Of a DNA stretch of 64,000 bases, positions 21,827 through 34,273 are shown piece by piece (within the stretch, counting starts at the first letter, position 1; each line of letters begins with the position of its first letter). The notes below the pieces were generated by a model, which was not told the DNA's origin, ran no database searches, and saw nothing but the letters and a program-made list of their open reading frames with translations. This DNA is from Neoscytalidium dimidiatum (lineage: Eukaryota; Ascomycota; Dothideomycetes; Botryosphaeriales; Botryosphaeriaceae): assembly GCA_037367355.1 (NCBI GenBank), contig CM074698.1, positions 4,138,579 to 4,202,578 on the forward strand, read 5' to 3'. The translations under genes and the position numbers were made by a program.

Positions 21827-23166
21827 TTCTTTCAGGTGAGTAGGAATGAAAATGGCAAGATGTAAGCTTGAATAGAGGCTTGAAGATTTTATAATTTGAC
21901 GGCTAAATAGGGAGCGGCCTAAGAAAGAGCATGTTGCATCTATGCATCAATAATTGACTGGTTGTTCCTACAACATTAGTGTCATCAAAGAACTCTAATG
22001 AAATCGAAGACTGAAAGCCATGCATCTTTTGGCGGAGGAGACAGTTTTTGACGCGGTCAACCTGTTCGGCTCGACTGGATTTACAGAGAACTGATACGCC
22101 GCGTCTCTTGCACATACGTTACTAAACCTTGTTTAAAGAGATCGAGAATTTGATTACTACTTCTCGCAAAATCATGTAAGACTACTACGTCCATGGTAGT
22201 CTTAACTTAACCGTTGTATCAAATGCAACTACAACGAATAGACTCGGTGTTAATTATACTATATCTAATTATACGTAGTAGTTCGTTTTATTATAGAAGA
22301 AGCTCTTAGTGATAATTTTATCCCATTAATCTACTTTCTACGGCTGGCTAAAGTTCGTACTAGATGTAAAAATATATAAAGTAACTGTAGACGAAAATTA
22401 GAACGCCTAAAGGAGATTATAGAGAAATTATAGCTATTTTATTATTTGAAAAAGGTATCATTCGAAGCAAAATTAGTAATAAAAGATCCTAGAACAAAAT
22501 CTCTACGCATAGTGAATTAAACATCCGAGGAAATAAATGAATTCGTGATGGATATTATGGTTGCCAGGGTGATGAGAATCAGCTCCTAGGAGCTGATCCT
22601 TTTCTGGCACTAAACAAATTTCCTAAGAGGCTCAACGTTTCAGACTTACTAATACACCGTATTCGAAATATTAATCTAGTAAAACTTAGTTCAATAACCG
22701 ATAATAACAAAGAGGTAGAATACTGATTCTGCGGTGGTAGTAGGGTCCGGAGTGGCAAAGGTACGAACATCTTCATATCCGATATTTACCCTCCCCAGCC
22801 ATCATTGAAATCTTGGTCAGATTGCTAAAACTCCCACTATGCTATACTTCATAATTATCTTCTTTCCCTGTGCAATTTCTCATTGTCATCCATTTGCCAC
22901 ACCTCCTCACTGCGTTTGGCCTACTATATGTCAGCATCTCAGAAACAAGCAGTATTTCTCAAACTAATCAAGCGCCGCTCGCTGCAAAGTGCGCTGATGC
23001 TTCAAAGCGGTACACTGATGGAGCCAACTCCGCAACAGGTACTCTGATTGATCGGTCAACAGCAGCGACGACTTTAAAGGAAGCGCGGGCGACACCCACT
23101 CAACAAGCAACACACCACCACCAAAGCACCTCGACCATTTCGACCGCCACACGCATACACCCTAAC
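21827..23166. other. Intergenic with AT-rich relic tract
   Basis: About 22180-22560 is AT- and TA-rich, RIP-like, with no readable coding sequence. A 22-bp palindrome closes it (see separate entry). The plus ORF beginning at 22870 is only the 5' extension of the next gene. Confidence 0.6.
22577..22598. repeat. 22-bp palindrome, copy 1 of 3
   Basis: Left arm AATCAGCTC, centre CTAG, right arm GAGCTGATC. The inner 20 bp are a perfect palindrome. The same arms recur at 36275-36296 and 45958-45979 with different two-base centres before AG. Confidence 0.85.
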
Positions 23167-23888
23167 ATGGCCGCCCACGCCGACCCTTACCGCCACACCT
23201 GCCTGGTGCCGTACGTCGACGCGGCTACGGCCCCACCCGCCGTCGCCGAGAAGATCAACGTGCTGCCCTTCCGCCGCAACGTCTTCCTGCTGCTGGCCCA
23301 CGCGCGCGGCCCGTTCCCGCACCTGATGGGCCTGCTTAGCAGCTACTTCAACGGCCAGCTCCGCACGGTGCAGCTGCTGGAATGGGTGCGTATGCTGCCT
23401 CGTCCTTCTCCTTCTGCCCTCCACCCGATGTCGTCAATTTGCATACACCAGCTGATGCTGCACAGCAACTCGTCGTGCTCCGCGTCGCAACGACACTCAA
23501 TGCCAAGTACGTCTACGACGTCAACCTGCCGGTGGCCGAGCTGTACGAGATGGGTGATGCGAAACTCGCCGCCATCCGCAGCCAGAGCGCGGACAGCGTG
23601 CGGGCGGGCACCGACAGCTCCGATCCGTGGTCACCGCGCGAGCGGCTGATCCTGCGCGTCGTCGACGAGCAGCTGGCTACGTATACGAATGAGCCCGCTA
23701 CCATCGAGGAGGCGCTGGGCGAGCTGCGCGTCGAGGAGCTGGTCGAGGTGCTGATAATTGTCGGCACCTACTCGTTGCTGGCCAGGATAACGCGCGGGCT
23801 GAAGATCGACGACGACCAGCCCATCCGCCCGCCGGGATTATTTGAGGGCTTGCGCAAGTCGGTGACGCCCACAGTGCCGCGGGAGTGA
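23167..23888 (+). CDS. Carboxymuconolactone-decarboxylase-like (AhpD-like) protein
   Basis: The ATG at 23167 (MAAHADPYRHTCLVPYVDAA) begins exon 1, which ends at LLEW with donor GTGCGT near 23384. Exon 2 starts after CACAG near 23463 (QLVVLRVATTLNAKYVYDVN) and ends at TGA 23886-23888. The protein is about 210 aa, mostly helical. The block LVVLRVATTLNAKYVYDVN followed by VAELYEMGDAKLAAI fits the CMD helix pair. The usual EWxxHxxxA and CxxC/H catalytic motif is not obvious: the equivalent of H reads D in YVYDVN. Fungal members of this fold are often found beside metabolite genes and some are cyclases or accessory proteins. It lies between AT-rich relic DNA and the MFS exporter of the NRPS neighbourhood. 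Codon use is GC-rich, similar to the NRPS. Confidence 0.75.
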
Positions 23889-24972
23889 TGGGATGTGGGG
23901 GCGGGAGGGGGCAGTACTAGTATGTGGAAGGGTCGCTGGGCGGCGTGTGCGGGATCGCCCACTACCTTTATGGAGATCTGGAGTAGTCCCTCGAAGCATT
24001 TCTCATGTTTCATTTGTACCGATGAGGCCACGTAGCTCGGTTGCTGTTGCAGCCCGGTATTTGGACATTTGTCATACAGTGCTGAGCCTAAGTAACCCTT
24101 CCCGAGTAAATAAGACGGGGCCCATAATTTCCAATCTAGCCCATGTGATTATTTCTCTTCGTTATTCCATGGATAACTAGTCATTCAATGGGATTGACAG
24201 TCTCTCCTCGGCAGTTGGAATGACGATCAGTCCGCTACCGATGATGGAAGCTGGTCGAGCATTTAAGAGTCAGAATTGACAATGATGGGCTTTGACCGAA
24301 ACGTAGTAGGCTGAAGGAAATGAGCGGGGTCTCATTTGAATCAGAATATAGGGGTTACCCCAGTCTTTACGTGTCGCGGCCATCCGACAGAGGCCCCCCC
24401 TCCTCTAACAATATAAGCTCAAGCGGTGTTATTGTTGCTGATAAGCAGAGCCGTACCATTTTCCCACGGGAAACCTATTCTTAGTATATCAAATAGGTCG
24501 TCCAATAGGCAATCAAGTTCGAGTCTCCAGTCTTTGGAACAGCCTCGTCGTCATCCCCACAAACCTCATTTAGCTGGCAATCCGGCTGTGCTGTAATTCC
24601 AGTATCTAACAAACCCTCTACAACTGCATTACGTCAATAAAAATCCTCATTCCTTGATGGAATATTAATAAATGTTCAGCCTAGGCTTGCACTGTACTAA
24701 TATAGACACGAACTTGACATTCCATATTTTATTGATATCTAGGGAGTGAGTCAGGACCTATCTGTTCAATCTATTGTTGACTAGCTACCGCTTAGACTCT
24801 AGGTAATGACCAGTTTTAGGGCATTGCAGCAGTGGAAACATTGGCCGTATCAGTCCGTGAGGCGTTCGACGCAAGTTGTGTGGGAAGAAGACATAAAGCA
24901 ATCCGGTTGGCTACAACCCGCGCTTCTAGACAATTCTCTCGACCTTCCTGAAGGCCCCATGAATCTCCATGC
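23889..24972. other. Intergenic, no gene recognised
   Basis: Convergent spacer between the CMD-like gene and the MFS exporter. Nothing beyond short ORFs. Confidence 0.5.
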
Positions 24973-26639
24973 TCAATTCTTGTTTTCAACAGTCTTGGAC
25001 CTCAAGCGGATCGCCCGTCCGTACTTGTAGAAGAGCAAGGGAATCGGAATCATCCCGAAGCCGACGAACGCTAGCAGGCTGGTTGCCCACGCGATGCCCA
25101 GACGATGATAGAGCGCGGACCCGAACAGCGGGAAGCTCGCGCCAAAAAAGCTGCGCACGAACGTGTTGGCGCCGATGGCACTGTTGGCGCGCGACACGTA
25201 CGTGTCGATCATGTAGTTGAAGCACTGGTTGAACACGACGTACAGGCCTGCGGCCACGGGGATCCCGCCGAGCACCTGCCACACCCAGCTTGATGTCTGC
25301 GGGTCCGATGTCCATGCGAAGACGAGCAGCCCCGCCGGAAAGAGGCAGCCGCCGACGCACATGAGCGGAAGCCGCTGCTCCGGGACGATGACGCTGTCAC
25401 GCCGGAGCTTGGGGGCGGGTTGTGTGCGCGAGTATGTGATGACTAGCAGCATGCCGAGGAGCACGCCGATGACTAGGCTGAGGTAGGCGAGCCCGCTGAC
25501 GCCGAGAGACCAGTGGCGGACTTCGCGGAAGGCGATCGGGTACGAGACGAAGACTAGGTAGAGGATACCGTAGACGAAGGCTTGGTAGATGGTGATGAGG
25601 ACAAGTATTGGTTCAGTCACCAGCATCTCTGTGAACAGGAAAAGATCAGTTTTATTCCAATGGGTGGGATTAAAGGGTGGGCCGTACTGAATGATCGAAC
25701 GAGGTATATCTGGAAGATGGTCTTCGCATCCATCTGACCGTCATGCTCGGAGCGGGCGTTGATCCCTGTCTGCTGCCTGATGGCAGCTGCCTTCCACCGA
25801 AGCAGTGTTGGGGTGTGCGTCTCAGGAAGGGCGATGATGGCCACCACTGCTGCGGAAAGCCCCATAATTGCGCAGAGCCAGATAGTCCAGCGCCAGCCCA
25901 AGAAGCTCGCGGCGACAAAATTACCCACGACCGGTGCTGCGATGATGCTGGCGAAGATGGCACCAAGGCAGCCTGCTGTGGCGGTTCCCCGCTGTACTGG
26001 GTCCCAGATGTCCACCAGTCCGCCGCCGAAGATAGTCAGTGGGGCTGCACCAAATGACCCACTAAAAAATCGTCCAATAAGAATGGCAGGTAGATTGGTC
26101 GCAAGCGCTATCGGCACGTTTGATAATGTGAAGAGTATCAGGCCGACACATGTGGGCCATTTACGACCAAATCGCTCTGAGAGGGGGCCCCAACATGGAG
26201 GGCCAACAGTGTATCCCTGTATTTGAAAGTGGATTTAGCGACTAATGATAACATTTGTCTGCACGGAGGTACATACGATTAGAAACAGGCTGATCCCCAG
26301 GCTTGTGACAGTGGGGCTGATCTGGAACTCGCGGGAGATGCCCGACGCACCACTGCTGTAGATGCTGCTGGCAATATTCGTGGCCCAGTTGGTGAACACC
26401 CAAACGAAAGTTATTAACAACTTCCGGGAAAACGGAAAGTTTCGTGGGTTCTGAGGGTCTCTAGGCCCGTCCCAAGTAATGAGAACCGGGATATTGTTTC
26501 CTGCCTCAGCGGCGAGGAGCGCAACCGTGCTGTCCGTAGAGTCTCGTCTCAGCATCTCGAGGGAGGATGGGAAAACACAATGAAGTGCCGACCACAGCCA
26601 TCGCCAGGACATCTCCAAATTTATAGTCATCATGTCCAT
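24973..26639 (-). CDS. MFS transporter, DHA1-type drug/polyamine exporter
   Basis: The start at 26639 is followed by a cytosolic tail ending WDGPRDPQNPRNFPFSRK, the signature lead-in to helix 1 of TPO/caffeine-resistance-type 12-helix exporters (WxGPxDPxNPxNW). Later blocks are GISREFQISPTVTSLGISLF, GPLSERFGRKWP (motif A) read across the intron near 26220-26275, FSGSFGAAPLTIFGGGLVDI (motif C region), and TAGCLGAIFASIIAAPVVG. After a second intron near 25630-25690 come EPILVLITIYQAFVYGILYL and the C-terminal helices, ending KTVENKN. The length is about 510 aa, normal. The frame is intact. The transporter sits on the same strand as the NRPS and about 950 bp downstream of its 3' end, so it is a good candidate for product export or self-protection. 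Confidence 0.88.
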
Positions 26640-27584
26640 TCAACTCTTCTTGATCTCGCTGACAAATTCACAACCAAAAGGAGAGTCGGTCCGGTCCCAT
26701 GCCGTAGTACTGGGATCAGGTGAATGAATCAGATGCTGCCCCGCAGACCCGCCTTCACTAACTGCATAGCAGGCAGATTTGCGGCTGCCCCAACAGCTGA
26801 TCCCCAAATTGTAAGTTTTACTTCAGAATCTCATTCTTTTCTGCATTACTATTTGGGTGTAAAACAAATTTTTGGGATCTTGATAACCGCAAGACCTGCA
26901 CGGGCTCTATCTTTGAATATTTCAAATCTCAAGCTAATCCGGAGAAAATGTCAAGCGCTGCGCTTGATAAAGCTCTCAAGATAACAAAGCATTACTATGC
27001 ACCGTTGCTTTGGTGATGGCCGATGTGACAACGTTAATTTTTCTTTTCTAGTTCCAACGTACTGTTGATGGTGTGCTCCGATATCTATAATGGCTTTACC
27101 ACGGAGTCTGGTATTGGCCATCTCACAGACCCGACACTTGGCGAGTTTGAAATTAAGCTACTACAAGTAAAGTAAGGGTCTGTGCCCAAGCTTAAAAGAA
27201 TCAACTTAACATAACTCTGCTAGTAGAACATTTTCACCGTATTAAATTAGAAAATTAGCAAATGATGACTGGTGCATACGAGATAGCAAGACAAAGTATT
27301 GAGAGTTTCTATTGCGGGCAATCAACATGTAACGGACAAACGGGACTAGGCTTAGACAGCACTGATAGATGTGCGAGTATCCAGATTTCGCTATGGCGAA
27401 TGAAAAAAAAATAAATTCAAAAGCAAAACATCGTCTATCTTTTTGAGTAACATGTGCACTCAGCGAAACATCCCGCTTATTCTCCACCACATTTTCAGAT
27501 TTGTGAGTGTACGATCTATTTGAAAACGACTTCAAAAACCTTGAACAAACGAAATAACAGAAACAATTGAACATCACCGACTTC
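26640..27584. other. Intergenic between NRPS 3' end and MFS exporter
   Basis: AT-leaning sequence holding the exporter's promoter and the NRPS terminator. No gene recognised. Confidence 0.5.
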
Positions 27585-30500
27585 TTAGAACAAATCATCC
27601 ACAACCCCCTGCTCCCCCTTATCCCGCATGATCCCCAAAACCCGCTCAATCGCCCCCACCAACCCATCCACCTCTCCCTCGTCCAACGCCCTGCTGTCCC
27701 ACTGCAGCTTCAACCTATACCCTCCCTGAGCAGTCTTTTGCACCTCAACCATCAGCGCATAATTGATCGTCAAATACGCCTTACTTTGCGCCATGACGAG
27801 CCAGCGGGGGCTCTGCTTCGCGCCCGGCGCCGGCGGATCGAACGGCTGGAAGCAAAACAGTAGCTTCGCGGCAGCAGGCCCTTGTCGGTCGCGTCCGAGC
27901 GCCTCATAAATATCCTGCAGGCCCACGGCGGCATGCTCGGTGGTCTCCCAGAACGCGGCCTGGACGTCCGCGAGGAACTGCGTGATCCGGGGGCGCGCGT
28001 CCGACGCGAACGTCCAGCGCAACGGCAGGAACGTCGCGCACGTGCCGGCCAGCGCGTCCGGCCGCGCAACGGGGGCGTTGCGCCCCGTGATGAGGTTGTC
28101 AAGGAGGACGTCATTGGAGGTCGTGATGCCCCGAGCAGCGACGAGGTAAGCGGCGAGGAAGAGGGTCGCGGGCGTGACGCCGAACTGCGCGGCGATGGCG
28201 TCGGCGGTTGAACCGATCGCGAGCGGGGAGAGCTTGAGGCGGTCAGAGACGGGCTGGGTAAGCGAGAGCGCCCGGCTGCGGTTGGCGGTCGGGGGCGCGT
28301 AGGTGGAGAGCGTGCGCTGCCAGTAGGACAGGTCGGCGCGCCGCTCGTCGGCGGCGGTCGAGACCCAGTCGATGTAGGTCTTGAACTTGTGCACGGCCGG
28401 CTCTTCGCCGCGGTAGAGGGCGGCCAGGTGGCTGTCGAATATACGGAGTAGTGTGCCGTCGTAGGAGCCGTGGTCGACCTTGATGCAGAGGGTTCTGCTG
28501 GCTGCGCCCTCACAGCGGGCCCTGCGGAGCAGGCGGTACTTGACGTGCGGTTTGCCGAAGGTGAAGGTGCTGTCGCGGAGTTGCTCCATCAGCTTTACCT
28601 TCTCCTCGTCCGTCTCATAAGTAAGTTCTTCCCAGTCCAGCGTCGAGTCCTTGAGGATGACCTGAAAGATGGCTGTCAGAGGTGGAGCTGTCATTTGCGC
28701 TGATTGGCTTGCACTTACCTGGTACCACGATGAAGGAACATTGTGGTCTGCCTGAATGTAGCAGGCTCGTAGGATCTGGTTGCGTACCGTTAGAGCCTCG
28801 GTAAGTGTCTTCCATTGGGCGAGGTCGAAATCGTCTGGAAGTTCTCGACAGGCAGTTAGGTTCCAGAACTGGTGCTTCGTGTTGCCCTGAATCAAGAACT
28901 CCGTCTGGCCAGGTCCGCAGGGGTAAACGTCCTCAGCATCGATACGAACATTGGCAATCGCCGCAGTGACCGTCTGAGGGATGGTTATTTGCGCTGGTTG
29001 CTTGGTGAGCTTCTGCTCGGCGCGTTTAAGCTTCTTCGCCTGCCCGGCTAGCGTCGGCTCCGCGAGGACATGTGCCACAGAGATGGTGTATGACAGCCGG
29101 CGGCACTCGGCTACAACGTTGATGGCGGAAACAGAGTCGCCGCCGAGGGTGGCAAAGACGGAGTGGGCACCAATGGACTCGGCGGGCCTATCGAGCACCG
29201 CCGCCCAGGCCTCCTGCATGACGCGCTCCTCTTCGCTTTCTACCGCCTTGAACTCCTCTTCTTCCTCCTGAGACCTGTACTGTATGAGAACGGACTCATC
29301 CAAGCTCTCTACAAGTGCCACGAGTTCCTTGCGGTTCGCTTTTCCTGACGGAAGAGTGGGAAAAGCGTGGAACGGCAGGAAGAGGGAAGGCATCATATAA
29401 TGTGAGATCGTCGTTAGCTTCCCCTTAAGCTCTGCAACGCTGTCAAGTCGAAGCTCTGGTTGCATAGGCACAGGCTCGCTGGGTTTGCCATCACCGTTAA
29501 AGATACAGAAGGCAACAAGCTGGCGCTTACCGCCGATTTCAGCAACGGAGACGACAGTAGCTTCGACAAGACCCGTTAAGAGAATTGCGTTTTCGATCTC
29601 ACCCAGCTCGATTCGGAACCCATTGAGCTTGACCTGGTAGTCTTTACGACCCAAACAACTAAGTATCGTTAGTACAACAGACAAAAGCTGAATAAAATGG
29701 GAAAAACTTACATTAAAGACCCATCGTCGGCCCAGCGAGCTAGGTCGCCTGTGCGATACAACCTCTCACCATCGACATCAGTCATGAAGACTGCACTGGT
29801 CTGCTCTGGCCGGTTGATGTATCCCTTGGCCAGCTGGGGTCCGCGGACACACAATTCGCCAACCTGACCGGGCCCTACGCGCTTCAAGCTATTGTTATCG
29901 GGCTCGACAATCACAGCCTCGACATACTTTAAGCCGCGCCCAATGCTGTTCAAGTCGCCATCAGGCTCAACTTTGGACACAGTCATGAGAATTGTGGCCT
30001 CCGTGGGGCCGTACCTGCACAAGCGGTCAGCAAAGGCTTACGAAAGAAGGAGACAGGAAGCCACTCACCCATTATACACCTCCACGCTTTTCGCCCATTC
30101 CAGGATGTTCACATCAATCTTCTCCCCACAAACATTCAACACCTTCAACCCGGGCACCTCCTTGGGTCCGCCTCTGATCAACTTCGTGATTGTCGGCGTT
30201 AGCATAACCTGCTCGACGCCCAAGCGATTCACAATCCCCGCCAGATCCCCCAGCAGGTCATCCTGCGGGCCGAGACAAATCGTCGCGCCGACCGATAATA
30301 GCGTAAAAACATCATAATAAGACGCGTCAAACACGTAGTTCAGCACCCATAGCGCACGCCACTCGGGCGTCACGCCCGTCGCCTCGACCATACCCAGCGT
30401 TGCCGCCGCCACCGCCGAGTGCGGCACCAGCACGCCCTTGGGGACACCGGTGGAACCCGACGTGTAGATCGCGTAGGCGCTGCTATCCGGCGTCAGCTCT

Positions 30501-33500
30501 TCCCCGACCTCCACCCGCGCCGCTTGCTCGTCCAAGTCCATCTCCTCCGGCACTACTAGCGGCAAGCCCGCGAAAATTTGACCGCAAGCGTCCTTGTGCG
30601 CGGTGTCGGTCACAACCCGCTTCGCCGCGACGTCGCCCGCGATGAAGCGGTTGCGGTCGGCCGGGTTGCGAGGGTCGAGAGGCGCGAACGCCGCGCCGGC
30701 TTTAAGGATCGCGAGCACGGCGATGAGCGTCGCCGGTGATTTCTCCATGTACAGCGAAATCAGCTCGCCGTGGCGGACGCCCTTGGAGAGCAGGTGGGCT
30801 GCCAGGGCATTGGCGCGGCCGTTGAGTTGCGCGTAGGTAAGGGACTCGCCGTTGGTGGTGAGTATGGCGGTTTTGTGGGGGTTAGAGGCGGCGCAGGACT
30901 CGAAGGGTGCGTGGGCGAGGCCGAAGGTCGGGTGGACTGCGAGGAAGCTGCTCGTAGATGAGGATGTGGGCGAGGCGGGAATGGGCGAGTCGGCGCGGAA
31001 CAGGTCATGGAGGGGTTGCTGCGGGTGCATGCTAAGCCATTTGACGCTGCGGGCGAAGGCGGCGAGAATGCGGCTGGCGCGAGCTTCGTCTGCGGAGTAG
31101 GGGACAAGCAGGCGGGCCACGGTTGGATCGGTCTCGCTGACTTCGATGCTAATGTACCTGGGGGTTCTCGGTGAGTATTGTGTCTTGCGATGATGTGAGA
31201 TGACATGCTACTCACTGTGTGAAGTTGTCTGCGTGCGTGACAATCGGGACCAGGGGCCCATCCTTAGAAACATCCTCGAGCTGGACGAGGACATTGACCA
31301 TTGTATTAACGGTCGCTGGCTTGACAGATGCCGCTGCTAGGGCGTTCCTCAGCCCAGCGTGTGCGTGCTTTGACAGGCTCCATAGGTTAGCCTGCACGCT
31401 CGAAGTGAACTGCAGCGCCGTTTGGGTTTTATCCACGCCCACACGGATGGGCGCTGTACATAGCGTCGGGCCTGCGAGATCCAGCACTCCATCGATATCC
31501 GCATCTCTGCCAGAAAACTCAGTCACGAAGGCTACGTCGTCTGAATTAAGTTCGCCCGCCAGCGTGAGGGCCCACGCCGCGTGCACAGCCGTCCCGACCG
31601 TCACTCCCGCCGCATGACTGAGGTGCGTGAGGCCGTCTCCCAGCTTCGCTGTCAGCACAAAGGGCGCACCCGGATCCGACGCTGCGGGAAGATCAAGCAC
31701 GGCGCCCGGCGCTGCGTGCAAGTAATCACGCCAGAAAGCCGTTGTCTCGGGCTTCTGCACGTGCTTCTGCTGGTACGCGACGTACGTGCTGAATGGCAGC
31801 CGCGGCGCTGGCCGCTCCTCATTGCGCAGCAGCGCGGACGCATCCGCGACGAGGAACTGTCGCGACCAGTAGTCGAACAGCGCGTGGTGCATGTCGAGGA
31901 CGAGGTATTCGCCGTCGCAGATAGTGGCACGCACGAGTGGTCCGTCTAGCGGCATCTCTCGGTTTGCCGACTCACGCATTGCACGGTCCAGGTCGACGCC
32001 CTGCAGTTGCTCGAAGGGCAGATCGGCGGTAGCACGGACGAGTTGCAGAAAGCCGCGCTTCCACGGAATGAAGGAGGTGCGGAAGATGGGGTTCAGCTGC
32101 ACGACTGTCTCGAGCGCGGAGCGCACCACCGAAGAGTCGACGCCGCTGATGCGATAGACGCGCTGGTAAACGTAATTGGCGTTCTGAAGCATGGTGTCGG
32201 CGAGAATGCCTTCCTGCAGCGGCGTGGCCGGGTAAGCGTCCACCAGCCCCTCGAAACTCGGCATGGAGACGCCCTTGGGAAGGAGCGAGAACGGCTGGGG
32301 TGTCTCGTCTTGGTGCTCGAACGAGAATGTAAACCGTGTTCCAGCGAGTTCCCGCAGCGAAGGAGCCTGCAGGATGTCAGAGACAGACACGTGAATGCCA
32401 GCGTGCCGCAGCTTGGCGGCCAGCAGAATGGCATCTAGAGAGGTACCGCCGAGCTCTTGGAATGACATGCCCACGTCAATCTCGGCGGCTGCGAGAGGGA
32501 GCACCCCGGCCATGGCTTCAGCCAGTGTTTTCTCGAGCGTGTTCAGCGCCCATGGCTGCGCTGAGCTTGGTGTCATCTCAGCTGGCGTCTTTGCCTGCAC
32601 CGTTGCCACAAGTCTGGGCACGTCTACCTTACCGCTGGTATTCAGTGGTAACTCCTCAGTCTCCAGCCAATACTTGGGAATCGAGTAGGAAGGAATCTGC
32701 TCTTTGAGCGCGCTGCGTATATCGCGGACGAGAGTGGTCCATGGCTTGCTACCGTCGGGAACGATAAAAGCCGCGAGAGCAGTACGGTCAAGTACGACGG
32801 CTGAGACGACGAACGACTGAGCCACTCCAGGAAGTAGTTGGATAGCGGCATTAGACTCGCTAGGCTCGACGCGCTGGCCGTCGATTTTGATCTGCTGGTC
32901 GATGCGGCCCAGTAATTCTAGCGACCCGTCATCCCGGATTGCAACCATGTCGCCCGTACGGTAGAGACGGCCGTGTCCGAACGGGTTTGGCACGAAGACA
33001 TCCCTCGTCTTATCGGGAAGGTTCAGATAGCGCTCAGCCAACTGGCTGCCACCAAGGCACAATTCGCCAGGTACGTTAGCGGGCACGGGACTTAGGCTTC
33101 CCGGGGCGAGCACATAGCAGATCGTGCCTATTGAGTGATTAGCCGATATCTCGACATTCTCGCCACAGGTAACTTACTGTCTGTCGGCTTTCCCAGGAGA
33201 TTAGGCCGCTGGCCAGGGAGGATCTGATAGCGCATGTTTAACTGAGGAGAGTGAGCTTAGAGAAGCCGTTCGTGCAGAGAAGAGTCACTTACCTGGGTGC
33301 ATTCACTGAGGCCGTAAGCGCTGATGAGCTCGACCTTGTCCGCCCATGCCTCCACGATTGCTGGGCCAATAGCCTCACCACCCAAGACGATGCGCTTGAC
33401 CGTCTCAGGTAGCTGCTCGGGGCTAAGAAGCTTTAGCATACTCGGCGTGATCTCTAGCGAGGCGACATCCATCTTCCGGAGAGTGTGTGCTAAGTTGAGA

Positions 33501-34273
33501 GTAATGCTCTCCTTACTCGCGAGGCAGAGCGTACCGCCACGCGAGAGCGTACCCAACACCGTCCTTTGCGCCGCACTAAAGTTCGGAGCATGGCATAGGA
33601 GTTGACGTAGACTTTCATTTGGTCGGGGACGTGGTAAAGCCGAGAGGCCAGTCGTAACAGCTGCATGAGAAAGGACGACGCCTTTGGGCCGTCCGGTCGT
33701 GCCGGACGTATAGATAACATACGCCGTATCTGTAGGTGTTTGGTAGACGTTGAGGTCCTTGCGGGCGGCGACGCTTGCTGTCAACGACTTGGACACCAAT
33801 TCGTCGATCGAGACCGTGTCTACACCAGGTACCAAGTCCTGCGTTGTGCTGTCAACGATGAGGAAGGGTGCGCGCGTGTCTTCGAGCACGAAGCGGACCC
33901 TGTCGGCGGGCGTCTCAGGAGATAGTGGCAGGTAGGCTGCGCCTGTCTTGAGCACTGCCAGCAGCGCAATGACCAGGCAGGGCGAGCGCGACACGGCGAC
34001 GGGGATGATGGTGCCCCGCCCGCAGACGAGTTGCTTCGCAACCGCATTGGCGGTCTCGTTGAGTTTCCGGTATGTTATGAACGCGTCGGTCTCAAACTGA
34101 ACAGCAATGGCATCTGGAGTTCTTCGAGCCTGGGTTTCGATCAGGGCATGGACCAAAGGACCATGCTTGGGGTGGTCAACGTCCTTGGGATGCTGGAGGG
34201 CGAGCAGGCGGTCGATGAGGAGCCTGCGGTCGTCCAGGAGGGCGGAGACACCTTTCTCGTCGAGCATGGCCAT
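27585..34273 (-). CDS. Dimodular non-ribosomal peptide synthetase, A-T-C-A-T-C
   Basis: Six exons splice in phase into 2140 aa: 34273-33293, 33241-33178, 33127-31216, 31157-30069, 30014-29712, 29658-27585. Order: A1 (about 40-530; YTSGTTGRPKG, AYGLSECTQ, YRTGDM), T1 (Ser near 580 in LGGTSLDA), C1 (about 645-1085; MHHALFDYWS), A2 (about 1110-1590; YTSGSTGVPKG, GYGPTEATI, YRTGDLARW), T2 (LGGDSVSA), terminal C2 (about 1690-2110; VDHGSYDGTLL, keeping the second His and the Asp). There is no epimerase, methyltransferase, thioesterase or reductase, so release by the terminal C domain, often as a cyclic product, is expected. Hand alignment to GrsA gives A1 code S-A-R-E-V-G-A-Q-L-K, lacking Asp235, and A2 code D-A-Y-M-N-C-G-I-L-K. 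All carrier serines are present, so the enzyme looks functional. The layout matches known fungal two-module cyclising synthetases. The product is unknown. Confidence 0.95.

Noticed and set aside
27770..32438. Several plus- and minus-strand ORFs over 100 aa overlapping the NRPS
   Set aside because: Out-of-frame shadows of the NRPS with Arg/Pro/Ser-rich low-complexity translations.
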